Below, in pieces: positions 24,352-30,685 of a stretch of DNA of 57,024 nt (positions within the stretch are counted from its first letter, which is position 1; every line of letters starts with the position of its first letter). The notes beneath the pieces are model-generated. The model had not been told where the DNA came from, did not search any database, and worked only from the letters and a program-made list of their open reading frames with translations. A program made the translations under genes and the position numbers. Source of the DNA: Nanobdellota archaeon (lineage in GTDB: Archaea > Nanobdellota > Nanobdellia > Pacearchaeales > GW2011-AR1); the NCBI GenBank assembly GCA_022561055.1, contig JADFRY010000001.1:1-57024 (forward strand). The letters run 5' to 3'.

Positions 24352-25472
24352 GGTCTTGCTCCTATATCATTAAGAGATGTTTGTGTAATTTGCTTATCTT
24401 TGTCATTAAAGATTTGAAGAGTCTCTGCTGTTCTGATTTCTGGAATAGTTAAGAAAAATTCTTCTTCATTTGTGTAAATTTCTCCATTTATTTCTGTTTC
24501 TTCTTCTCCTTGGATGTCTGTAAAGATTGGTTGTGGATTAAATTTTTCTCCTTGTGTTATTGAATCATCTTCCAAAACAATATTATAACTAAATGGACCG
24601 ACATCGTTTCCGCCAGAGCATCCAATCTCAAGGGTTTTACCAATTATTTCAATTTCGTCGTTGCTTTTGTAAACTCCCTCGATTAAGTAATATTTTTCTT
24701 GTGAACAATCAAATTGGTTTTCTTCAGTATCGTCGACGGCAAAACCAGTTATTTGTGGTCTTCTGATTTTCTCAATTTCTTTTAAAATAAGATTTTCATT
24801 GAATGTTCCATATTCATTAGAGCTGAGAGTTCTCATGACTCCGTTTTCAATTGACCTGAGATAACCTCCTTGAGAACATTCCTGGAAACATCCTTCTTGT
24901 AAACCTCCAAAATTTTGACAATCAGTTACACAGTTTTTTGAACCTCTTGGTGGATTCTGATTAGTAAGATATTCTTCTGCGAGATTTGCAGATACATGTC
25001 CGAACTCATGAAGAAAAACAGTTTTTGGCTGTTCTTTATTTAGAGTTATAAAATTCAAGTATGCAGAACTTCTTATTTCTCTCTGAACTGATTTAACAAT
25101 TACTACATAATCATTTGGGCAAGATGCGGCTTTTTGTACATTCTTCTTTGAGTAGCAAAGCAGAGCTATTTGTTTATAGAACTCACATTCTGGTTCATAG
25201 TCATCAATATAGAAAAAATTAAACTTCTCTTTGTTTTCTGCAAATGGTTTTGCTTTTAAGAAAAAATCTGTATATATACTTGCAGTTTCTTTATCAGAGA
25301 AAAAGAGTAAATTAATGTTGTCCTTGCCGTTGTAGATCAGAGTCTTACATGATTCTAAGGTTGACTGGGAGGGGCCTAATTTAGCTGCTGCAAGGAATAT
25401 AATTGCTAAAGATATAAAAATAGAAAACATCAATATTCCAAAGCCGATAAAAAAAAGCCATTCTGCTTTCAT
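24339..25472 (-). CDS. Membrane-anchored M64-like zinc metallopeptidase
   Basis: One N-terminal helix (residues ~5-30) anchors a 377-residue extracytoplasmic protein. FLHEFGHVSANLAEEYL (about 153-169) holds the HExxH zinc motif and the acidic EEY found in M64 (IgA-peptidase-like) enzymes. A Cys-rich stretch follows (NCVTDCQNFGGLQEGCFQEC, 20 residues). The C-terminal third looks like a beta domain. The overlap with a pilin-like gene suggests joint function, perhaps processing surface proteins. Substrate unknown. Confidence 0.75.
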   Translation of the reverse strand: MKAEWLFFIGFGILMFSIFISLAIIFLAAAKLGPSQSTLESCKTLIYNGKDNINLLFFSDKETASIYTDFFLKAKPFAENKEKFNFFYIDDYEPECEFYKQIALLCYSKKNVQKAASCPNDYVVIVKSVQREIRSSAYLNFITLNKEQPKTVFLHEFGHVSANLAEEYLTNQNPPRGSKNCVTDCQNFGGLQEGCFQECSQGGYLRSIENGVMRTLSSNEYGTFNENLILKEIEKIRRPQITGFAVDDTEENQFDCSQEKYYLIEGVYKSNDEIEIIGKTLEIGCSGGNDVGPFSYNIVLEDDSITQGEKFNPQPIFTDIQGEEETEINGEIYTNEEEFFLTIPEIRTAETLQIFNDKDKQITQTSLNDIGARPCRK

Positions 25473-25568
25473 GAAATAAGGACTATTTTTGTGCTTAAAT
25501 AAGTTCTTATGCTGTTATTATAGAAAAAATAAAAATATTAGATAATTGTCCTAGTTGTTTAGAAAGAA

Positions 25569-25838
25569 ATGGTGAATCATCTGAAAGAGGAAGACATGAA
25601 TGGATTTGAAACTAGAGAGCAAATTGATGAATGGTATTCAAAGGCTATTAAAGGGCTTGGTAAAATAGTTTTTTCTTCTAATCTTAAAAAAAGCATTAGC
25701 TTAGACGTTACCGTCAGATATATGGGAACATTAAAAAGGAAAGTATATGAGTCTCTTGGACTAAATCCAGATGATGCTGAAGTTTGGACTTATGATGCCT
25801 TCCAAAAAAGATATTGTAAAAATTCTGATAATAATTAA
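25569..25838 (+). CDS. Unassigned 89-residue protein
   Basis: I do not recognise a family. The protein is mixed alpha/beta with no signal peptide or membrane helix. It contains a basic centre (SSNLKKSISLDVTVRYMG) and an acidic patch (LGLNPDDAEVW). A second Met at residue 10 (MNGFETREQ) is an alternative start. The stop codon is followed directly by one copy of the dispersed TTAAAACGAACTT motif. Confidence 0.5.
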   Translation: MVNHLKEEDMNGFETREQIDEWYSKAIKGLGKIVFSSNLKKSISLDVTVRYMGTLKRKVYESLGLNPDDAEVWTYDAFQKRYCKNSDNN

Positions 25839-25848
25839 AACGAACTTC
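25834..25848 (+). repeat. Dispersed motif copy ATTAAAACGAACTTC
   Basis: One of the better copies of the TTAAA(N)CGAACTT motif that recurs in this region. It overlaps the stop codon of the preceding gene. Other copies are described at the putative origin and in the findings. Confidence 0.6.
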
Positions 25849-25932
25849 TAGTTTATGTTAAAAGTTTTAAGCAAAAGCAGGAAGTTATTGCAGAAAGGAA
25901 AGCTTTAAAAATGGATGTTTTTTAGGTTCTTT

Positions 25933-26302
25933 ATGGATAGAAGTGATTTTGTAGCTAATGGGATAGAAGATGGAGATATTGTTTTAGTATGCTATATTGA
26001 TGAAGTTCGAAAGGGCGCTAGGGCAAATTATAGTCATGAAATGAAAGCGGGGTGTATTTGTACATGATCCTGCTTCAAGTGGAGATGATCTTTCTTTTGA
26101 TATTTATCTAGGGTATTCTCTAAGAAAACCAAGAAAGAGATTTTTAATACACCAAGACATCCCTGGCTCAAGAAATATGCCTTTAATCACAAGAAATTCT
26201 TCTGAACTACCCATTAGGTATTCTAGTGTTGTCTATGTTGAGAAATTAAGAGATGGAGAGATTTTTGGAAGAATTAGAGATGAACATGGAAATCAAGAGT
26301 AA
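25933..26302 (+). pseudogene. Unassigned gene interrupted by a one-base frameshift in a G run
   Basis: The ATG at 25933 opens MDRSDFVANGIEDGDIVLVC and would stop early at a TGA after KAGCICT. If the GGGG at 26049-26052 is read as GGG, the frame continues with VFVHDPASSGDDLSFDIYLG and RIRDEHGNQE to TAA at 26300-26302, about 122 residues. Both halves look like normal coding sequence. No family is recognised; a beta-rich domain is suggested. The ORF track missed it because each half is short. An assembly error in a homopolymer is as likely as decay. Confidence 0.6.
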
Positions 26303-26365
26303 AAAGTAGTTTTATATGTAAGAACTTCGCACAAGGTATATTAAGCGAACCAAGGGTTTTAGAGG

Positions 26366-26692
26366 TTAATTAGCCTGATTAGAAGAAGGTTGTTCTAGTT
26401 CACATAATGCAATAAGTGTGCTTTCGGACCTGTCTATTGAAATTTTGGAAAATTCTTTTTTTCCCCGCTCCTCTCCAATTGGATACATTCCGCTTTGATA
26501 TCGATGAAGAGATTCTCTTGATAAACGTGCTCCAATAGATTCCCCAGCAACTGAAATTTGTGCTTTTGTAAAATTACACGTAGTAGTTGATATATTATCC
26601 AATACTCCCTTCACTTGGTAAACGAACCTACCAGTTTGAAATAGGGCAACCACTGGTTTTCCTTCATATCGTTTTGCGTCTACTGGATCCAT
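26366..26692 (-). CDS. Unassigned 108-residue protein
   Basis: No family is recognised. The first half looks like a small beta barrel (GKPVVALFQTGRFVYQVKGVL), perhaps Sm- or SH3-like, and the second half is charged. There is no signal or membrane segment. A CGAACTT motif copy (26729-26743) lies in its upstream region, close to the likely promoter. The neighbouring interrupted gene on the other strand is similar in style but not visibly related. Confidence 0.5.
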   Translation of the reverse strand: MDPVDAKRYEGKPVVALFQTGRFVYQVKGVLDNISTTTCNFTKAQISVAGESIGARLSRESLHRYQSGMYPIGEERGKKEFSKISIDRSESTLIALCELEQPSSNQAN

Positions 26693-26803
26693 AAGAATAG
26701 AAACTAAAATTAGTTTATAAATCTAACTATTAACCCGAACTTCTACCATATGTTAAATCTTAATGGTTTTGCTTGAAAGTTCCTGCTCTTATTAGTTATT
26801 TTA

Positions 26804-27232
26804 TTATTTTTCCTCTTTCTTAGCCCATTTACTAACGAACATAATGCCGATTATTGCTATGATTGTTATGATAATTGCTGTGAAAAGCTCTGCTATGTAA
26901 GGATATTTCTCAAGTAAGGATATTTTTGTGTTATCTTTAACTAATTTTACTATGAAATCTTTCCATGCGAGAGCGATGAGAAAGCTAAGGGCAGCTATCA
27001 TTGCTGTTGAAGCATGATCTCTAAATTTATGGCCAATTAAAACTGTTGTTCTAATTCCTCTTTTTGCAGCAGTGGTTGTTAGTGCTTTTGACTTGGCAAG
27101 AAGTTTTTTATGTAACCTCGCTTCTACTTTCTTTTCCACCACCTTTTCAAGCTTTTTTTCAACTTGTTTTAGTTGGTTTTCAACTTGTTTGTTTACTGCC
27201 TTTTGCTGTTCTTTAGTTAATTTTTCAGGCAT
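26804..27232 (-). CDS. DUF5654-like membrane protein with coiled-coil N-terminus
   Basis: The first 55 residues are a highly charged coiled coil (QLKQVEKKLEKVVEKKVEA). Two membrane segments follow, MIAALSFLIALAWKDFIVKL and a C-terminal helix (LFTAIIITIIAIIGIMFVSKW). The first membrane signature matches DUF5654, a small archaeal family of unknown function. The long Lys/Glu extension is unusual and could bind nucleic acid or other proteins at the membrane. Confidence 0.65.
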   Translation of the reverse strand: MPEKLTKEQQKAVNKQVENQLKQVEKKLEKVVEKKVEARLHKKLLAKSKALTTTAAKRGIRTTVLIGHKFRDHASTAMIAALSFLIALAWKDFIVKLVKDNTKISLLEKYPYIAELFTAIIITIIAIIGIMFVSKWAKKEEK

Positions 27233-27283
27233 TTGAGAGTAAACCGAAAGAGGTTTATTAATGCTTTGTGTGTCTTATCAGGC

Positions 27284-27306
27284 GCGTTCGGCGCTTCGCG
27301 CCTCAC
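27284..27306 (+). repeat. GC-rich hairpin repeat, copy 1
   Basis: GTTCGGCGCTTCGCGCC forms a GGCGC-TTC-GCGCC hairpin. It stands out sharply in AT-rich surroundings. The copy is downstream of the small membrane protein gene at 27398-27556. Similarity to copy 2 extends about 30 bp further right in degenerate form. Confidence 0.8.
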
Positions 27307-27397
27307 CCTTATTTGAGGCAATTATCCTAGAGAGAAAATGAAAAAGGCTAAAAGATAAAAAATAAATAAATGGTAAATAAAAAAAATGTTTAGGGAT

Positions 27398-27556
27398 TTA
27401 TTTTCCCTTGACTTCCATGAATCCAACAACTGCTAATGCAATTACTGCGATCCAAGTGCCCCAATTTCCTGCGCCTGTGCCTGTGCTTACACCGACAAGA
27501 GGTAATAACCACATCAGAGCGATTATAAGGAACATCCAACCGTTTAAATTCTTCAT
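27398..27556 (-). CDS. Small membrane protein (52 aa) with a strong ribosome binding site
   Basis: The listed ORF starts at 27592, but a perfect AAAGGAGGTGA Shine-Dalgarno sequence precedes the ATG at 27556, giving MKNLNGWMFLIIALMWLLPL. Two membrane helices are separated by a Gly/Thr-rich turn (VSTGTGAGNWGTW). No function is known. The strong leadered start differs from the leaderless style of most neighbours and suggests high expression. The gene is bracketed by two GC-rich hairpin repeats. Confidence 0.7.
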   Translation of the reverse strand: MKNLNGWMFLIIALMWLLPLVGVSTGTGAGNWGTWIAVIALAVVGFMEVKGK

Positions 27557-27561
27557 TTTGT

Positions 27562-27572
27562 CACCTCCTTTC
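27562..27572 (-). promoter_or_regulatory. Strong Shine-Dalgarno sequence
   Basis: On the minus strand AAAGGAGGTGA lies about 6 bases before the ATG at 27556. It decides the start of the 52-residue protein and is unusual in this mainly leaderless window. Confidence 0.8.
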
Positions 27573-27672
27573 AAAATTTTTTGTTTTTCCAAAGATATGT
27601 TAACTTTAATTTTTTAACGTTAACGTTGTTTAAATATGTTTCCTTCTTAAATATATTATGTATGTTTATGTA

Positions 27673-27695
27673 CGCGTTCGGCGCTTCGCGCCTCA
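27673..27695 (+). repeat. GC-rich hairpin repeat, copy 2
   Basis: This copy is identical to copy 1 over 23 bases (core GTTCGGCGCTTCGCGCC) in the same orientation, 389 bp further on. The following bases (CTCACATTTATTAAAGCAATT) resemble those after copy 1. The pair flanks one small gene. The 27593-27930 gap otherwise holds the half-site array and promoter described next. Confidence 0.8.
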
Positions 27696-27787
27696 CATTT
27701 ATTAAAGCAATTCATCTTGGATAGAATCTTGGTTTTTGGCTCAAATTGAAGGTTTTTAGATAAATTTTATTTTATCGTCGGTAAGAG

Positions 27788-27870
27788 GGTGTTTAAGGGT
27801 GTTTAAACAGCTGTTTAAAATTAAGTTAGGGGTGTTTAAGTGCTGTTTAGGGGTGTTTAAATTGCATTTT
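27788..27870. promoter_or_regulatory. Tandem TGTTTAA half-sites with an 18-bp palindrome
   Basis: Six copies of GGTGTTTAA or GCTGTTTA occur in about 80 bp upstream of the coiled-coil/HTH gene. Two of them overlap to give the perfect palindrome TTTAAACAGCTGTTTAAA (27802-27819). The array ends about 35 bp before the TATA box. It looks like a cooperative operator for a dimeric DNA-binding protein, quite possibly the downstream gene product. Confidence 0.7.
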
Positions 27871-27900
27871 TGTTATGAAATTTAGGTATAAAAACGAAAC

Positions 27901-27909
27901 TTTTATATA
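27901..27909 (+). promoter_or_regulatory. TATA-like box of the coiled-coil/HTH gene
   Basis: TTTTATATA is centred 26 bp before the ATG at 27931 but only about 10 bp before the ORF-track start at 27916. It therefore favours the later ATG. Confidence 0.6.
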
Positions 27910-27930
27910 CGATAAATGATAGAAGTTAGT

Positions 27931-28581
27931 ATGTTTTGGTTATTTAGTGGGAAAAAAAGGGTAATAAAGTTAGAAAAAGAGACTGAAAAAAGTTTTGAAA
28001 ATGTAAAAAAAGATTTTGAGCATGTCGGAAAATGGATTAAACACTTAGACGGCTCAGATAAACGGTTATTTGATATTATTTCTGAGCTTGAGAGAGATTT
28101 ATCGTCGGTAAAAGATGAGATTGAAAGTCTTAAAGAAATCATATCTCTCATAGGTTTTAGTGAGGAAAACAAACAGCTGTCCAAAAAACAAACAGCTGTT
28201 TATGAACAAGCACCTGTCCAAGGTGTCCAAAAAGCTGTCCAAACACCTGTCCAAACAGCTAATTTATATGAAATTTTGCAAGGTTTATCTGCGAACGAAA
28301 GATTGCTTGTTTTTACATTATTGAATGCTGGTGAAAACATGAAACTTAGTTATGAAGACTTAGCAAGGCTTTTGGGAAAAGAGAGATCTACAGTTAGGGG
28401 ACAAATAAATTCAATAAAACAAAAGAGTATGGGTTTGGTTCAAGAAATAATTGAGACTAGTGGTAAAAAAAGAGTATTTGTAAACGGGGAAATAAGACAG
28501 AAACTACTAAAATATGCAAGAGTGAGGGCTAAAAGCAGGAAAAAAGATAAAAAACTATTGAAAAGAAGCATAAAAATGTAA
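27931..28581 (+). CDS. Coiled-coil / linker / winged-helix DNA-binding protein
   Basis: The start at 27931 (MFWLFSGKKRVIKLEKETEK) is chosen from the TATA spacing, giving 216 residues. The N-terminal 80 residues form a coiled coil (FDIISELERDLSSVKDEIES). A Gln/Val/Pro-rich linker follows (QAPVQGVQKAVQTPVQTA). A winged-helix domain comes next (LSANERLLVFTLLNAGENMK, then LSYEDLARLLGKERSTVRGQ), and the tail is Lys/Arg-rich. It is likely a dimeric transcription regulator or nucleoid protein. The DNA coding the linker repeats the operator motif (AAACAGCTGTTTA at 28190-28202). The exact family is not recognised. Confidence 0.7.
   Translation: MFWLFSGKKRVIKLEKETEKSFENVKKDFEHVGKWIKHLDGSDKRLFDIISELERDLSSVKDEIESLKEIISLIGFSEENKQLSKKQTAVYEQAPVQGVQKAVQTPVQTANLYEILQGLSANERLLVFTLLNAGENMKLSYEDLARLLGKERSTVRGQINSIKQKSMGLVQEIIETSGKKRVFVNGEIRQKLLKYARVRAKSRKKDKKLLKRSIKM
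28171..28262. repeat. Operator-like repeats inside the coding linker
   Basis: AAACAGCTGT, AAACAGCTGTTTA, CACCTGTCCAA, GGTGTCCAA, AGCTGTCCAAA and CACCTGTCCAAACAGCT follow each other in the linker-coding DNA. The 13-mer at 28190-28202 is identical to part of the 18-bp palindrome in the promoter at 27802-27819. Confidence 0.65.
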
Positions 28582-28727
28582 AAGTGAGAGTTAAGGGGGA
28601 GAGAAAATCGAGGAAATAGGTACAATTTGATGAAAAAACAGGTAAAAATGAGTATTAGATTGAATGTTAAGTGGAAAGAGGTAAGAGTGAGGAATAACGA
28701 AAATGTTAAGTTCAGGTAAAAGTGAGG
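28578..28727. repeat. Degenerate GGTAAAAGTGAGG repeats in a non-coding stretch
   Basis: Related copies lie at 28578-28590, 28641-28652, 28680-28692 and 28715-28727. The 288-bp gap (28582-28869) holds no gene I can support. It also contains one ATTAAAGCGAACTTT motif copy at 28747-28761. The repeats may be the remains of a low-complexity coding tail; the preceding CDS ends in similar Lys/Arg codons. Confidence 0.4.
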
Positions 28728-28869
28728 TTAAAATAAGTATTAGTATATTAAAGCGAACTTTTATGGGTAAATTTTGTGCTCTAAAGGGCTTGAGAAATTA
28801 GATTTGTTTAGACTGGGAAGAAAAAACTTTAGTGGTAACTGTTATAATAATTTGTTCGGTATGGCGAAT

Positions 28870-29502
28870 TTATAATCCCCTAAGTTGAATAATTGTCTGT
28901 AAAGAGGCTATTTTCTTTAGATCTTGGGGTATTGAAAGGATAATTTTCTTGTTATTTTGTTTGATTTTATCGAGGGGGATGCCTTTTTTCATTATTCTTC
29001 CTATATAGTCTCTGATAGAACTTTCTGAGAGCTTTAGTTTCTCAGATATTAAAGAATAATCGACTATGAGTCCTTGCTCTTCTAATTGATAAATTGTTGA
29101 AAAAATAACCATTTCTTGGCTTGTTAATCTCTTGAATTTAAAGCGAACTTCTTTCTTAAGCTCATCTAAGGAATCTAAGATTTCTGATACGTGTTCAAGA
29201 CGGTCAATTCTATGTATCTTTTCTTGGTTTAAAACGAACTTTTGGATGTGTCTGTCTGTCTGTTGGTTTGTCTGTCTGTCTGTTGGAACCCCTTGATTTC
29301 CTGTGGAAACCCCCTTATTTCCTGTGGAGAAGGCTTCTAGATAGGAGTTATCTGTCGAAGTGTTGGGATGTGTTGGAGTTATCTGTTGGTGTGTTGGAGT
29401 ATTTTTTAGTTCTTTTAGAGTTCGTTTAATCTCTTGTAGCTCTAGAAATAAAAAGTCCATATCTTGTTTTACTTTCTCGAAAGCGTCTTTTATTGGATCC
29501 AT
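28870..29502 (-). CDS. Coiled-coil / repeat linker / winged-helix protein, second of the type
   Basis: The 210 residues share the plan of the gene at 27931. A short N-terminal coiled coil (KQDMDFLFLELQEIKRTLKE) leads to a Thr/Gln/Asn-rich linker with peptide repeats (TPTHQQITPTHPNTSTDNS; STGNKGVSTGNQGVPTDRQT). A C-terminal HTH domain follows (LTSQEMVIFSTIYQLEEQG; VDYSLISEKLKLSESSIRDY). Function is inferred to be DNA binding. It follows the small HTH gene at 29525-29809 by 22 bp and is probably co-transcribed. Three copies of the dispersed CGAACTT motif fall within its coding sequence. Confidence 0.65.
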   Translation of the reverse strand: MDPIKDAFEKVKQDMDFLFLELQEIKRTLKELKNTPTHQQITPTHPNTSTDNSYLEAFSTGNKGVSTGNQGVPTDRQTNQQTDRHIQKFVLNQEKIHRIDRLEHVSEILDSLDELKKEVRFKFKRLTSQEMVIFSTIYQLEEQGLIVDYSLISEKLKLSESSIRDYIGRIMKKGIPLDKIKQNNKKIILSIPQDLKKIASLQTIIQLRGL

Positions 29503-29524
29503 TTTTTGTTAAGGAATAGATTAA

Positions 29525-29809
29525 TTAAAAAGATTGTTGTGGTTGATGTTTCTTATAAATCTCATAAGTTTGGTTTGAAAGACGCCAGCGTTCTCGTCTT
29601 CGGTATTCTACTCCTAGTGGAGATTTTTTCACTCTAATGATCAGCTTATTTTTTTCTAATTCTTGTAGAAGGAATTTTGTAAACTCCTCATCTCTCGCCG
29701 TTTCCCTCGCTATTTCTGCTGTGAATTTTGCCTCTGGAGACATAGAAAATAGATAGGCTATCATTTGTTCTGAGATTTTGTCCTTTTTTTGTTTGGAAAT
29801 TGGTGGCAT
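29525..29809 (-). CDS. Small winged-helix-like protein (94 aa)
   Basis: The protein has a helix-rich first half (SKQKKDKISEQMIAYLFSMS; AEIARETARDEEFTKFLLQE) and a two-strand wing with many arginines (LIIRVKKSPLGVEYRRRERW). This is the layout of a winged helix-turn-helix DNA-binding domain. No family name is certain. It heads a likely two-gene transcript with the coiled-coil/HTH gene and is divergent from a secreted-protein gene across a shared A/T box. Confidence 0.6.
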   Translation of the reverse strand: MPPISKQKKDKISEQMIAYLFSMSPEAKFTAEIARETARDEEFTKFLLQELEKNKLIIRVKKSPLGVEYRRRERWRLSNQTYEIYKKHQPQQSF

Positions 29810-29830
29810 GAGAGTCTTTGTACAAGAAGA

Positions 29831-29840
29831 CTTATATATG
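29831..29840. promoter_or_regulatory. Shared TATA box for divergent genes at 29809 and 29860
   Basis: CTTATATATG is centred 25-27 bp from each of the two divergent start codons. It also argues for the ATG at 29860, rather than the earlier 29818, as the start of the plus-strand gene. Confidence 0.6.
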
Positions 29841-29859
29841 TTCTCAATGTAATTACCTC

Positions 29860-30606
29860 ATGAAAAGAGATTATTGGATTGTTATTGTCGTTCTTTTGGT
29901 TTTGGCAGGGACTTTTGTTTATTTCTTTTCTTTGAAACCACTTTTAGCTCCTAGTAATACTTCTTCTCCTCTCGATTCTGGAGGAAATGTTTTTTTTGTG
30001 CAAGACCGTTCTCTTCTTCGTCCTGAAGGAGTTGTTGATGTAGATAATGGGGTTATTCTTGATTCTACTCCTCCTTTTATTGAAACTCGCTATGCTCCTA
30101 GAAGACTTGCTCCTGAGGGTGAAATTATTTATGTACCAAACATAAGAGTTCCACTCGCTCGAGTAAATCTCGATGGCTTGGGGACTTTTTATATGTATGT
30201 TGTGAATTCAGACTTCAACGGTCGTGGGGGGAAGATTGTCCTTCTTAATCAAACCCCTCCCTACTTAATTTATAAAGTCATAGACATTCCCCAGCAATTA
30301 CGAGGGTCAACCCTACAGGTTTATTATCTTTCTACTAATTTGTTTCGCGTAGATAGGAGGCAAGAGTTGGAATATCTGCTTGCTGACGGCCAGAGTTATA
30401 TTTCTGTTTATGACGAATCAGGAAGGGCGCTCATTAGAGAGGAAGATTCTTCCATCTGGTTTGGGTTTAACCTTTTAGATACTCCAATCATTAAAACAGA
30501 GGAAGGAGTATATAAGCTGCTTATAGAGGATACTGGAAGTACTCCCATGAAGATTACTATTTTTTCCTTGCCGGGAGATATTCCTCCGATTAGTTCGGTT
30601 CCTTAA
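29860..30606 (+). CDS. Membrane-anchored extracytoplasmic protein, unassigned
   Basis: The ORF track starts at 29818, before the TATA box. The ATG at 29860 gives MKRDYWIVIVVLLVLAGTFV, a clean N-terminal anchor, and 248 residues. The rest is beta-rich and hydrophilic (VDVDNGVILDSTPPFIETRY; KIVLLNQTPPYLIYKVIDIP) without cysteines. Codon use is visibly less AT-biased than its neighbours, with runs of CTC, CCT and TCC codons. That may point to recent acquisition. No family is recognised. Confidence 0.6.
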   Translation: MKRDYWIVIVVLLVLAGTFVYFFSLKPLLAPSNTSSPLDSGGNVFFVQDRSLLRPEGVVDVDNGVILDSTPPFIETRYAPRRLAPEGEIIYVPNIRVPLARVNLDGLGTFYMYVVNSDFNGRGGKIVLLNQTPPYLIYKVIDIPQQLRGSTLQVYYLSTNLFRVDRRQELEYLLADGQSYISVYDESGRALIREEDSSIWFGFNLLDTPIIKTEEGVYKLLIEDTGSTPMKITIFSLPGDIPPISSVP

Positions 30607-30685
30607 CTGAAAAAAATTAGAACGTTTGATCTTTTAGCTAACCAATAACTCTATAAATCTTATTTTCTGAGAGGAGATACGAAAG

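Noticed and set aside
29221-29400. Simple-sequence sequencing artefact in the repeat linker
   Set aside because: The repeats keep the reading frame open and encode regular peptide repeats, so they appear genuine.
22577-30606. Integrated virus or plasmid starting at the tyrosine recombinase
   Set aside because: The recombinase looks like housekeeping XerA, no attachment-site duplication or capsid, portal or replication gene is visible, and pilin and peptidase genes are cellular in style.
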